A stretch of 64,000 nucleotides of DNA from Anaerobiospirillum succiniciproducens DSM 6400 (GCF_000482845.1 NZ_AXWV01000001.1:62001-126000); one strand, 5' to 3'. Shown: positions 46,023 to 54,790, numbered from the stretch's first letter. Notes: generated by a model not told the origin, from the letters alone. Numbers and translations are program-made.

Positions 46023-46988
46023 TTAGCCTAATACCTTATCCTTGTAGGTATTAACCAGCTCGCGTACTGACTCAAGGTGAGCCTTGAATGCTGCTGCATC
46101 CATTGGACGCATTTCGATGAGCATGGTGTCCTGAGCCCACTTTACGAAGTCAGGGTCAGTGGTAATGGAGTTGTAGAGCTCCTGGAGCTTCTTAACATCA
46201 GCATCGGAGGTGCCAGCACGAGCAGCAACGATACAGGTGTTGATGATGTATGGGTAGCCGTACTCGCCAACGCCCTTAACACCAGTGAATGGACCGTATT
46301 CGATGGTCTTGTCAGAGAAGGCAGCTAATACGTTAACCTTGCCCTGCTGAGCAGTTTCCATGATCTGAGTCTGGTGAGAGATAGCAAAGTTGGTCTCGCC
46401 CTTAGCTACAGCCTGAGCAGCTTCAGCAGCAGAGGTGTATGGGGTAACCTTGAAGTCCTTAGCACCCATGTCGCTAAATAAAGCGGTAGCTAAGAAAGCT
46501 TCAGCAGAGGTAGCACCGTTAACAGCAACGTTGATCTTGCCGCCATCCTTAACGTACTTCTGTAGGTCTTCGATGGACTTAACGCCTAAGGAGTTTTCAG
46601 CAGAGAGAACGAATACAGCAGAGTAGAGGTTCTGAATAACGATGAAGTCATCTTCCTTATACTTGGCCTTCTTAGCATCAATGATTGGGGTAATTGCAAG
46701 CAGACCCTCATTGATGAAGGTTAAGGCAGGATCACCACCCTTCTTATCCATAACCCAAGTATTGATGGTAGCGGTGTCACCCTTAACAGCCTCAGCAACT
46801 AAGGTGGTGTCCTTTACGTACTTGGTAGATAAGGAAGCAGCCTTCTGAGAAACCATGGCAGCTACACCAGATGGAGCCCATGGGCAGGTAACGGTCCAGG
46901 TCTTGTTATCTGAACCGCCGCAACCAGCAGCGATGAAGGCTGAAGCGCATAAAACTGCGCCGGTCTTTAATAAAGAAGAAAATTTCAT
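46023..46988 (-). CDS. tctC: Tripartite tricarboxylate transporter, substrate-binding lipoprotein TctC
   Basis: Extracytoplasmic binding protein of the transporter. It begins with a lipoprotein signal peptide (MKFSSLLKTGAVLCASAFI, then AAGC with Cys23), placing it at a membrane face in the periplasm. The body has Bug-family features: TVTCPWAPSGVAAMVSQKA near the N-terminus and a GGKINVAVNGATSAEAFLATALF segment near residues 155-180. I choose the ATG at 46988, with AGGAG 8 nt upstream; an in-frame upstream start would place 16 extra residues before the signal peptide. The carboxylate substrate cannot be deduced. Confidence 0.92.
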   Translation of the reverse strand: MKFSSLLKTGAVLCASAFIAAGCGGSDNKTWTVTCPWAPSGVAAMVSQKAASLSTKYVKDTTLVAEAVKGDTATINTWVMDKKGGDPALTFINEGLLAITPIIDAKKAKYKEDDFIVIQNLYSAVFVLSAENSLGVKSIEDLQKYVKDGGKINVAVNGATSAEAFLATALFSDMGAKDFKVTPYTSAAEAAQAVAKGETNFAISHQTQIMETAQQGKVNVLAAFSDKTIEYGPFTGVKGVGEYGYPYIINTCIVAARAGTSDADVKKLQELYNSITTDPDFVKWAQDTMLIEMRPMDAAAFKAHLESVRELVNTYKDKVLG

Positions 46989-47042
46989 AGACGTAACTCC
47001 TAGTCCAACTTTCGAAAATCTAAGGTTGGTGTGCAAACTACA

Positions 47043-47081
47043 GGGTAGATTGTCTACCCAACTGTTTTTCTATCATATGAT
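47043..47081. promoter_or_regulatory. Two palindromes upstream of tctC
   Basis: GGGTAGA-TTG-TCTACCC (47043-47059) is a perfect 7-bp inverted repeat, 55 nt before the tctC ATG. ATCATATGAT follows at 47072-47081 and overlaps a possible minus-strand -10 (TATGAT). They could be operators or a 5' UTR hairpin. Confidence 0.5.
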
Positions 47082-47149
47082 TTTTGTCATAAGAACCTCC
47101 CAACTCCCCCTCATTAGAGATGATTTTGTTTAAAAGTGTGAACAAGCTA

Positions 47150-47470
47150 AAACTTTTAGCTACCCAATCACCTCTCAAAAACCATCATAAAAGCTCCATC
47201 TAGCTACAACGTCGACCAAAAATACCTCACCTCCCCGCAAAAGCCCATATTTACGCCATTTTCACGCTAAAAACCAAACATTACCTCAACAAAATCTACT
47301 GACGCACCAAAGCACAAACCGACCACTAGCCACAAACTAACCTAAACCACTACAATGACGACCAAACTAAAATCTACAAATTAATGAAATATCTCACCAA
47401 TACCATCCCCAGCATAACCACCACACAACGCAGCCCAATCAAAAAAAAGCTCCACGCCTGCAAAAGCCTA
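47150..47470. other. Strand-biased C-rich, G-poor spacer
   Basis: The plus strand is strikingly C over G: 47221-47280 has 22 C and 4 G, and 47281-47340 has 21 C and 5 G. No gene is supported. Such C>G bubbles fit Rho-utilisation sites in a plus-strand transcript, which here would be antisense to the surrounding minus-strand genes. Confidence 0.55.
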
Positions 47471-47705
47471 AAGCGCAAGCGCTATGCAGCAAGGCCGAGA
47501 TCAGCAAAGCACCAGCACCAGCAGCAAATGCATCGCCGCCACATGCCCAAGCAAAAGCAGTAACCGTAACGCCAGCACATGCCAAAGGAATATGACCCAA
47601 GCTACTAGTGGAAATGAGACCATGCCGTCATTCAAAAAGAATCTTGATAACCCCAAAGGCAGCACGTCACAACCGAGCATGTTGTGGCAGTCTTTACCCA
47701 TAACA

Positions 47706-47742
47706 AAACAGCCTGACTAAGACTTGCTTAATCAGGCTGTTT
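47706..47742 (-). terminator. Terminator of the 509-residue gene
   Basis: AAACAGCCTGA (47706-47716) pairs with TCAGGCTGTTT (47732-47742). On the minus strand TTTTGTT overlaps and follows the stem. It lies 25 bp beyond the stop. Confidence 0.88.
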
Positions 47743-47766
47743 GAAGAGCAATTAACAGTTGGTGGA

Positions 47767-49296
47767 CTATTCTTGTAAGTACTCGTGCCAGTGCTCATCG
47801 ATTTGGAACTTTAAGATCACGGCGGTGAGATCAAAGACCTGCTTAGCGCCGAACTCTAAAGTAATGAGCTGCTGTTCCTCAACTTGCTTTTGCTCTTGAG
47901 GAACTCCCATTAAAATTTCTTTTTGCACTTGGCGCTGCTTTAAAGATGCGGCTCTAAACTTGCGCTTATCAATATAAGATCCATATAAAGCGGCATCAGC
48001 ATAGGTAACCTCTAAAGGCGCACCCACGCCCTCAGGCACAATGCTATAGTCGATCTTGCCATCTGCTCTTAATACTGGCTCCTTAACGCCACTACTCTGA
48101 GCGGCAGGAGCATTTGCAGCACTATCTTGAGCTGCTGCAGCATCTGAAGATGCATCAGCATTATCTGGTGCAGTTGCAGCTGCATTTGCATCAGCGTTGG
48201 TAGCTACAGTAGCGGTAGCGTCTGCATTTGCATTTACGTTTGCAGCAGCCTCAGCCTCTGTGTGAGGCTGATTAGCAGCTGCATTGGTATCGTTGGCGGC
48301 TGCAGGGGCCTCGGTTGCAGATGGAGCAGCGCCATTAGTATCTGCCGGAGTTGCCTGAGCTGGAGTGGCATCAGCTGCGGTGCTTTGAGCTGGCGCTGCA
48401 GGATCTTGGGTGGCTGCTTTATCAAGAGAGGCCATCTCTTGGGCGTCATTGGCAGAGCTTGCCTCTGCCTCGGCATTTTCTTGAGCAGGGGTCTTTGCCT
48501 CGTTATCTTGGTTTAGAGTTGGTAAGTTGCCCTCAGCGTGAATAAGACCAGATAGACCGTTAATTGTGGTACCTGACTTATTTTGTTCCTCCATGGCATC
48601 ACGAGCGGCAATCATTTGATTGGTGTTATCAAAAGCGCTGTATTGAGCAGGGGTATTCATCTGTGATGGATACGGGGCCTTGATATTGTCATTTACTGGG
48701 TAAATGATGGACAGCACGTGCTCACGTGAGGTGATGATATTTGGGTTTAAGCCATGGGTCTTGGTGAAGGTCAGCAAGAGCTCAATAAAGTACTCTCGAA
48801 GCTCGTTAGAGCTAAAGAGTGGAGTAATGCACTTTAAGGCACACAGGCCAAGATAGGTACAGTCTTCTTTTAAAGAAGCAAGGTTGAGTGCAAAGTCGAG
48901 ATTTTTAATGAGATAGCCGTAATCAAGCGCAAAGTTATAGGCATCACGACCAATTTGCTCGTAGATCTGATCTTTTTCATCTTGAATCATCACACCGGCT
49001 AAAGCGCGGGAGTTAATGCAAGCACCGATATAGACGAGCAAAGTCTCAAGTTCAGCTTGTCGAATTAAACACAGACGATCAATATTGTTCTCAAAGTAGT
49101 ATGAGATATTGTTCTCTTCATGAAAGCGTGCCAGCTCTGGATGAACAGTATATAAGCTGTCTTTAATCTGCTCAGGATGACTTTGGGCTCGCTGACGATA
49201 TTGTCTAGCCGAGAAGTCAGCATTAAATGCGAGAATACGGTTGAGCAAATCACCTTGAGTAAGAAGGTAGTGCACGTAGTGAGGAGTCATAGCCAT
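47767..49296 (-). CDS. Unknown 509-residue protein, N-terminal region faintly SctK-like
   Basis: I do not recognise the protein with confidence. Residues about 75-180 are helical, and LLVYIGACINSRALAGVMIQDEKDQIYEQIGRDAYNFAL resembles the core pattern of YscK/OrgA (SctK) type III secretion accessory proteins. No other secretion gene is nearby. Residues about 255-405 are a low-complexity Ala/Asn/Asp/Thr-rich stretch. The C-terminal 100 residues return to ordinary composition (VPEGVGAPLEVTYADAALYGSYIDKRKF; LEFGAKQVFDLTAVILKFQ). No membrane segment or signal peptide is seen. The start has only a weak ribosome binding site. It ends in a clear terminator. Confidence 0.6.
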   Translation of the reverse strand: MAMTPHYVHYLLTQGDLLNRILAFNADFSARQYRQRAQSHPEQIKDSLYTVHPELARFHEENNISYYFENNIDRLCLIRQAELETLLVYIGACINSRALAGVMIQDEKDQIYEQIGRDAYNFALDYGYLIKNLDFALNLASLKEDCTYLGLCALKCITPLFSSNELREYFIELLLTFTKTHGLNPNIITSREHVLSIIYPVNDNIKAPYPSQMNTPAQYSAFDNTNQMIAARDAMEEQNKSGTTINGLSGLIHAEGNLPTLNQDNEAKTPAQENAEAEASSANDAQEMASLDKAATQDPAAPAQSTAADATPAQATPADTNGAAPSATEAPAAANDTNAAANQPHTEAEAAANVNANADATATVATNADANAAATAPDNADASSDAAAAQDSAANAPAAQSSGVKEPVLRADGKIDYSIVPEGVGAPLEVTYADAALYGSYIDKRKFRAASLKQRQVQKEILMGVPQEQKQVEEQQLITLEFGAKQVFDLTAVILKFQIDEHWHEYLQE

Positions 49297-49554
49297 TTTG
49301 TGGATAGCTCTATTAACTTTTGATCTACTATCGGATTAGCCTAACAATTAGCGTAAGACAAGAAAAGCTATTTACGCCAGTGATGAGCTCACAAGATATC
49401 ACAGTTTGCTCAAAGTGCTAATAAACAGCGAACTTAACATGATTTGTTTGTGACGTTAACGGCGCTTTTGACTGTTCTATTCATTCTATTGGTATGTAAA
49501 AGTGCGATCTTGCACAGCCGACTAGCAATCAAGTCAAGCCACCATGAAAAACGC

Positions 49555-50073
49555 ACTAACAGTCTTCAGCAAGAGAAGAATCAACACTTAACTCATATGT
49601 AGCAAAGATTGCTGAAGAGCTAAAAACTGATGATGGACTAAGATTTGAGCTCAAAGAGAAGCATTACTCAGAGCTTTTAGAAATATGCGGCTGTTTTGCT
49701 TTGTTCTGTACTAGGACAGACTTATCACCTAACGAAGTGCTAGATATTTACCGAGCTAAAGACTGTGTTGAGAAGTCATTTGGCATCTTCAAGAATGACA
49801 TTTTAGATGAAAGAGTACAGGTTAAGAATCAATGGAAAACTGTCTCTAGCAATCATTGGACTGATATTGCGTAAAACTCTTGAAAACAAGCTGAGAGGGT
49901 ATCTGACGAAGTCTCGTAAAGGCTTGGATAGCGCAATAGCTAGGCTTGGAGACATAACATGCTGGAAACAGAATGATGGATGGGTATTAACTTCGGCTCT
50001 TTCAAAACAACAAAAAGAATTAGTAAAGGCACTCGATCTGCCAATAAGCCGATTAGATATTAAGCGAGGATAG
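49555..50073 (+). pseudogene. Transposase remnant, IS4/IS1634-like, frameshifted and 5'-truncated
   Basis: One frame from about 49555 reads an EELKTDDGLRFELK stretch, then CGCFALFCTRTDLSPNEVLDIYRAKDCVEKSFGIFKNDIL, typical of the C-terminal third of DDE transposases (Y..K..VE..F...K). The reading continues in another frame from about 49810 as RLRINGKLSLAIIGLILRKTLENKL...LSKQQKELVKALDLPISRLDIKRG to 50073. A frameshift near 49805-49820 and the missing N-terminal two thirds make it non-functional. A long hairpin follows at 50070-50113. I found no matching left end. Confidence 0.72.
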
Positions 50074-50113
50074 ACCTGATTCGTACACAGTCTCTAGGTA
50101 CGAACAGGCCTAT
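50070..50113. other. Long hairpin after the transposase remnant
   Basis: ATAGaCCTGaTTCGTAC (50070-50086) pairs with GTACGAACAGGcCTAT (50098-50113) in 15 bp, with one mismatch and one bulge. It may be the end structure of the lost element or a terminator; TTT follows on the plus strand. Confidence 0.6.
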
Positions 50114-50178
50114 TTGTGATGCCCTATATTTATTTAAGGGAGCTAGGTTATTACATAGAATTAAAGAGAAAAAAAGGT

Positions 50179-50487
50179 TTAGTCGTCAAAATCCAGACTT
50201 ATAACACATTCTTTTACGTCTACTTCTTTTTCCTCTAAATTTCCCCACCCTTGTTCCATAGCTTTACTAACTAAATAAAGTATATCTGACATTTTAGGGA
50301 TTCTAGCTTGTCCCATTGCAGGTAGTAAATCTCCATTAGGTTGTCTCCAAATAAATCTATACCCTGTTTCAGAAGTATTAGCATCATAGACATAATTACA
50401 ATATTGGAAACAAAGTACCCATTTATTGTCAATCTCATGTCTTTTGACTTCGTGAATAACCTTTACATGAGTCTTAGCCTTAGCCAT
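50179..50487 (-). CDS. AT-rich accessory gene, 102-residue protein of unknown function
   Basis: I recognise no family. The protein starts MAKAKTHVKVIHEVKRHEIDN, has a central RFIWRQPNGDLLPAMGQARIPKMSDILYLVSKAMEQGW stretch, and ends in an acidic DVKECVISLDFDD. A strong AAGGAG lies 8 nt before the ATG, so it is likely translated. It is visibly more AT-rich than its neighbours, and the 500 bp upstream are richer still. It lies next to a transposase remnant, which suggests horizontal acquisition. No signal peptide or membrane segment. Confidence 0.65.
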   Translation of the reverse strand: MAKAKTHVKVIHEVKRHEIDNKWVLCFQYCNYVYDANTSETGYRFIWRQPNGDLLPAMGQARIPKMSDILYLVSKAMEQGWGNLEEKEVDVKECVISLDFDD

Positions 50488-50992
50488 TCAAACAACTCCT
50501 TTATTTTATTTCTACAACTATTTGTTTTAAGCTAAAAAATAAATTCCCAAATAGAGAATTTTCTTCAAAAAAAATTAATAAAATTAAATATAAAGGGGAA
50601 TTTTAAGATCAAAGATCTTATGTTCCCAAAATGTCATAATTATTCTATAAAAGAGCAGCAAAGAGGAATCTTTGCCATTTCTTTTGAAGCTTAATTTTTT
50701 TGAGTAAACTTATTATAGTATTAGGACACTATATTATCAGTGATTTAATTCACATTTTTATCTTTAAAAATTAACCCCCAACAAAATCAATTTTTATGAA
50801 ATCTATAGATGAATATGGGGGGCGTTTTTTAGGGGGTCCGATGCGACTAGCTTAGTTGCCTTAGATGGTGGATTTGCCTAGAAACTTGCACCAATATGTT
50901 AGAACTTGCGACGGATCTAACGGACAAAGCTGTGCTTATGGATATAATGTGAGCCTCTTAGTACTGATGCTAAATGTTTTGGTGAGTAATTA
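50488..50992. other. AT-rich spacer with minus-strand promoter candidate
   Basis: Very AT-rich from about 50500 to 50800. On the minus strand TATAAT lies at about 50712-50717, inside the inverted repeat TATAGT/ACTATA. This could drive the 102-residue gene. From about 50840 the composition returns to the local norm; GGTGAG precedes the metallophosphoesterase gene. Confidence 0.5.
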
Positions 50993-52339
50993 ATGTCCGC
51001 GCTACATATATCTGCAGCGATCTTTGTAATCTATGCCATTGCCTCGCTCTTGCTTCCTTTAAAGCTCAAGCTTGTCTATAAGCTTGTATTGTCCTTGGTG
51101 CTCGCTTTTTGTGGCAGCAAGTACCTTATCTATATGTATAGCGGCGGTGTTTTAACGCCGAAGCTGCCAAGCAATGTCATCTTGTGTTTAGAGGTTCTCT
51201 ACAGCTTCTTAATGCTAAGTGTAGTCTGTGCTCTCATTAAAGATCTCGTGTTGCTCGGTCGTAGCGTGGCACGCTACATTGAAAAAAGATCCTCAGGCCG
51301 TCGTGGCGTGGGTAAGGGCTCCAAGAGCGCCTCAGCTACAGGTACCGTTGCCTTTAAGCCATGGCCTTTAGGTCGCATTAATACCGTTATTGTAGTTGTG
51401 GCATTTATTAGCGCGTTAACTGGTACTCTCTCACAATTACGCACCCCAAATGTAGTTGAGCACACTGTCTATGTCCGTGGTCTGCCACAGGCATTTGATG
51501 GCTACACCATTGTGCAGCTTACTGACTTGCATATTGGCCCAGTTCTAAAGCGTGATTTTCTTGAGGGCGTAGTTACTAAGACTAATTCATTAGATCCAGA
51601 TCTGGTCTTAATCACTGGTGATCTTGTGGATGGATCAGTAGCTGCACTAAAAGATGAGTTTAAACCTTTTGAAGATCTGCGTGCTACCAACGGTGTCTTA
51701 GCCGTAACTGGCAATCATGAGTATTACTCTGGCGCAAACTCTTGGGTCAAGACCTGGGAGCAAATGGGCGTTAAATTCCTGCGCAATGAAAGCGTTCTCA
51801 TTAGCAAGGGCGCATTCTCTATTCAGGTGGCCGGTATTCCTGATATTCGTGGTGTAAATTTAGGTGAAGTTAAGGCTGATCCTGAGGCGGCTTTAAAGAA
51901 CGTTATACCATACAAGTACGGCAGCTACACAGCCATTAGCGCACCTGCAGCAAGCTCCCATGGCACTGAGCAAGCCTTTAACGAAGAGAGTTTAGATGGC
52001 GCTGGTGCTACCTTTAGCATTAAGTCACGCCCAATTTCCGGCATCGCTTCCGAGCTTAACAAGGCCGTAGCCACTATCTTTATGGCCCATCAGCCTAATG
52101 CTGTAGCCGATCTTGATATCAAGGCCAATCTTATCTTAAGTGGTCACACTCATGGCGGCACTATGTTTTTCTTAAAGCCACTCATTGCCCACTTCAATGC
52201 AGGCTATGTGTCTGGCATGTATGATCTTGGTAGAGGCTCAAGCCTTTATGTAAGCAATGGCACTGGTATTTGGTCAGGCTTCTCTTGCCGTCTCTTAGTG
52301 CCATCAGAGATCACCAAATTCACCTTACGCCGCAACTAA
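50993..52339 (+). CDS. Membrane-anchored calcineurin-like metallophosphoesterase (YaeI/YkuE-like)
   Basis: 448 residues. Four hydrophobic segments in the first 150 residues anchor it in the inner membrane, and the rest is a metallophosphoesterase domain with all core motifs: TDLHIG, GDLVDG, GNHEYY, and GHTHGG near the end. The domain begins after VYVRGLPQAFDGYTIVQL. Members of this group act on phospholipid- or lipid A-type phosphates in some bacteria; the substrate here is not known. GGTGAG lies 8 nt before the ATG. A 46-residue insert rich in Ala and Ser (about residues 310-355) separates the NHE and HTH parts. A 23-bp repeat array begins 6 bp after the stop. Confidence 0.9.
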   Translation: MSALHISAAIFVIYAIASLLLPLKLKLVYKLVLSLVLAFCGSKYLIYMYSGGVLTPKLPSNVILCLEVLYSFLMLSVVCALIKDLVLLGRSVARYIEKRSSGRRGVGKGSKSASATGTVAFKPWPLGRINTVIVVVAFISALTGTLSQLRTPNVVEHTVYVRGLPQAFDGYTIVQLTDLHIGPVLKRDFLEGVVTKTNSLDPDLVLITGDLVDGSVAALKDEFKPFEDLRATNGVLAVTGNHEYYSGANSWVKTWEQMGVKFLRNESVLISKGAFSIQVAGIPDIRGVNLGEVKADPEAALKNVIPYKYGSYTAISAPAASSHGTEQAFNEESLDGAGATFSIKSRPISGIASELNKAVATIFMAHQPNAVADLDIKANLILSGHTHGGTMFFLKPLIAHFNAGYVSGMYDLGRGSSLYVSNGTGIWSGFSCRLLVPSEITKFTLRRN

Positions 52340-52344
52340 ACAGC

Positions 52345-52482
52345 AATACAACAGCTTGCAAGCGAGTAATACAGCAGCTATCAAGCTAGCAATCAAGCTG
52401 CTTGCAGGCGTGAAATACAGCTGCTCGCAAACGAGCGATACATCAGCTCTCAAGCGAGTAATAAAGCTGCTTGCAAGCTAGC
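52345..52482. repeat. 23-bp imperfect tandem repeat, 6 units
   Basis: Units start at 52345, 52368, 52391, 52414, 52437 and 52460, exactly 23 bp apart. The consensus is close to aatacagctgct.gcaagcgagc, and each unit carries internal AGCT/GCTTGC complementarity. The array starts 6 bp after the metallophosphoesterase stop. Confidence 0.88.
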
Positions 52483-52685
52483 GAAGCTGCAGAAGATCAA
52501 GAGCGTAAGGCAGCAAGAGATCAGAGTACAGGCACATAAGAGCAAGTGGCGGCAAAAGATAAAATGCAGCATGCTCATGCCTTAGATTACGGCGTAAATT
52601 CAAGTCGCAGCGGGATCGCTGCGAGAGTATTTAGCTTGATTAATTGATCTCTTTATCATCATAGCTGTAATGCTATGGCTGAAGT

Positions 52686-52694
52686 TTGCTAAAA
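52686..52694 (+). promoter_or_regulatory. Extended -10 promoter for the GT4 transcript
   Basis: TTTGCTAAAAT gives a TGn extension and TAAAAT (about 52689-52694), so transcription should start near 52700 and leave a leader of about 355 nt before the GT4 start. Confidence 0.5.
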
Positions 52695-52699
52695 TAAAT

Positions 52700-52871
52700 A
52701 GATTAGTGCCTGATGAACAGGCGTAATTATCACGCCGCTGTCAGGATAAGATTAATTTTTGACCCATGGCAAAGATATAAAGAACCTAAGTAACAACAAG
52801 CTCTAGAGTATTGCTTGCGGCTGTAGCTGCAGCTTAGCTTGAGTTACTTAGACTTTAAGATCTTTGACATG
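52700..52871 (+). ncRNA. Highly structured leader upstream of the GT4 gene (candidate regulatory RNA)
   Basis: The 5' part (52708-52745) can form either GCCTG/CAGGC (52708-52722) or CCTGA/TCAGG (52709-52745) enclosing GGCG/CGCC; the two are mutually exclusive. A very long hairpin follows at 52765-52871. Its stems are CATG/CATG, CAAAGAT/ATCTTTG, AAAG/CTTT, CTAAGTAAC/GTTACTTAG, CAAGCT/AGCTTG and an apical GCGGC/GCTGC, more than 34 pairs over 107 nt. There is no U-tract at its end. I recognise no known riboswitch. Confidence 0.65.
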
Positions 52872-53055
52872 CTACTTTGGAAAGAGAGCGCACCTTGTGT
52901 GTTTGCCTTAGGCTTGAAGCGCCAACAGTACTGTGATGTCCTAGTTTTAGGTTGCAACAGCTACAGCTAGGCTGCTTGAATGCGCTGAGCATGGCCTAGC
53001 AATGAGCGTTGTTAAGGACAACAGTGAGCTGTCTTTCATCATCTGCGAGGAAAAA

Positions 53056-54570
53056 ATGTCCTATAAGATTCTGTGGTACTCATTACCTTCCTTACATGAC
53101 AACAGCAACGGTGCAGCAATTCATAACAAGGTTATGCTTGAGGCTTTAGCTGCACGTGGTTTCCAAGTAAAGGCTTTAAATGCTTTAGTTGCTGATGATC
53201 CACAGGGTCTAAACGTATTTGAGCGTATTGCCAAGCAGGTAAATGCACAGCCTGATGCTAACTACATTCAGTTTACTGATACTGGTGTTGAGTACATCGT
53301 AGCTCGTACCAAGGGTCACGTATCTAACGACGTTACTGCAGAGGACCAAGGCAAGGTCTTTGATCTGTTTGTACAGTTCTTAGAGAAGTTCAATCCTGAT
53401 GTACTTATCGGTTACTCAGGCGACTGCTTCTCTGCTTTAGTGCGTCATGAGGCTAAGGCTCGTGGTATTCCTGTAGTCTATGCTTTATGCAATGGCCTGC
53501 ACCGCTCCTTTGCTTTCCCAGATTGCGACTTAGTCTTCACTCCATCTGAGGCTACTGCCAATATGTACCGTGAGGTAGACGGTATTGATGTTAAGGCTGT
53601 GGGTCAGTTCATCTACAAAGAGCGCGTCACTGTACCAAATCGTGATGTAGCTAAGGCTAAGTATGTAACCTTAGTAAACCCAACTCCTGAAAAGGGTTTA
53701 GCTATCTTTGCTAAGATCGCTGAGGTATTTGCCCGCAAGCATCCTGAGCAGAAGTTCTTAGTAGTTAAGAGCGTAGGCGATTACTACAAGATCTTTAACC
53801 ACATGCACAATGACGACGGCTCACGCTTCTTACCAGCTGGCATGGTCAACCTGCCAAACATCGATGTTGCTGAGCACACTGATGACATTCGCTTAGTTTA
53901 CGATGTTACTAAGGTCTTAGTAACTCCATCTGTATGGCACGAGGCTTGGGGCTGTGTAGCTACTGAGGCTACTTTCAATGGCATTCCAGTGCTCTCATCA
54001 AAGAGCGGTGGTTTACCTGAGGCTGTAGGCGAGGGTGGTATTTTACTTGAGGCCCCAGAGAAGACCTTAAAAGACTTTTATCGTGTGCCTACCGATGAAG
54101 AAATTGCTCCATGGGTTGAGGCATTAGAGCGCTTACTGAGCGAGGATTGGTCAGAGCAGTGCAAGAAGGCATCAGAGCGTAACGATTTAAACCGCAGCAT
54201 CGATCGCTTACTTGAGTACTTAAACCCAATCATGGAAAAGGGCTCTAAGGAAAAGGCTCCACTTGAGCGTTCATTCTTCTTCTCAGCAGAGACCATGAAG
54301 AAGCGTAAGGCATACTACATTGCCGAGGCTAAGAAGAACGGTGTTGAGCTTGAGACCAATACTCAAGAAGAGCCAAAGGCTCAAGAACCAGCCAAGGATG
54401 CCCCAAAGAAGGCAGCAGCCAAGAAGACTACTGCAGCAAAGACCACCAAGGCCAAGTCTGATAGCACCAGCGAGACCAAGGCTCCAGCTAAGAAGGCAAG
54501 CACTGCTAAAAAGACTGTAGCTAAGAAGCCAGCAGCTAAGAAGACCACAGCTGCCGCTGATAAGAAGTAA
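53056..54570 (+). CDS. GT4 family glycosyltransferase with a basic Ala/Lys tail
   Basis: Transfers a sugar from an activated nucleotide donor; probably acts in surface polysaccharide or glycoconjugate synthesis (inference). The GT-B fold has an N-terminal half starting YKILWYSLPSLHDNSNGAAIHNKVMLEAL and a C-terminal half with LVNPTPEKGLAIFAKIAEVF and the donor-binding PSVWHEAWGCVATEATFNGIPVLSS. I choose the ATG at 53056, with GAGG 5 nt upstream; an upstream ATG at 53002 has no such site. The last 65 residues are an Ala/Lys/Thr tail like the TadA tails at 13.6-15.2 kb. A structured leader and a clear terminator frame the gene. Confidence 0.88.
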   Translation: MSYKILWYSLPSLHDNSNGAAIHNKVMLEALAARGFQVKALNALVADDPQGLNVFERIAKQVNAQPDANYIQFTDTGVEYIVARTKGHVSNDVTAEDQGKVFDLFVQFLEKFNPDVLIGYSGDCFSALVRHEAKARGIPVVYALCNGLHRSFAFPDCDLVFTPSEATANMYREVDGIDVKAVGQFIYKERVTVPNRDVAKAKYVTLVNPTPEKGLAIFAKIAEVFARKHPEQKFLVVKSVGDYYKIFNHMHNDDGSRFLPAGMVNLPNIDVAEHTDDIRLVYDVTKVLVTPSVWHEAWGCVATEATFNGIPVLSSKSGGLPEAVGEGGILLEAPEKTLKDFYRVPTDEEIAPWVEALERLLSEDWSEQCKKASERNDLNRSIDRLLEYLNPIMEKGSKEKAPLERSFFFSAETMKKRKAYYIAEAKKNGVELETNTQEEPKAQEPAKDAPKKAAAKKTTAAKTTKAKSDSTSETKAPAKKASTAKKTVAKKPAAKKTTAAADKK

Positions 54571-54790
54571 TTAAGCAAGCAGCAAGCTAGCAACCTTTCA
54601 AGCGAGCATGCTTGCAAGTTCAGCAAGCACCAAGCAGCTAGCTAAATTAGCCTGCTAGGCTAACTTAGCAATTATGCTGCGTCACATGCCTGAGCAGTGC
54701 CATTCATGGCAGACATGGCAGATCAGTTGCCATGCACACGATGCGCTCTATAGCTAGCAGTAGCATCTAGCTCAAGGCTAAATAATAAAG

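Noticed and set aside
47484-47720. 78-codon plus-strand frame
   Set aside because: Ser/Thr/Gln/Lys-rich composition follows from the local base bias; it runs through the terminator of the opposite gene and has no ribosome binding site.
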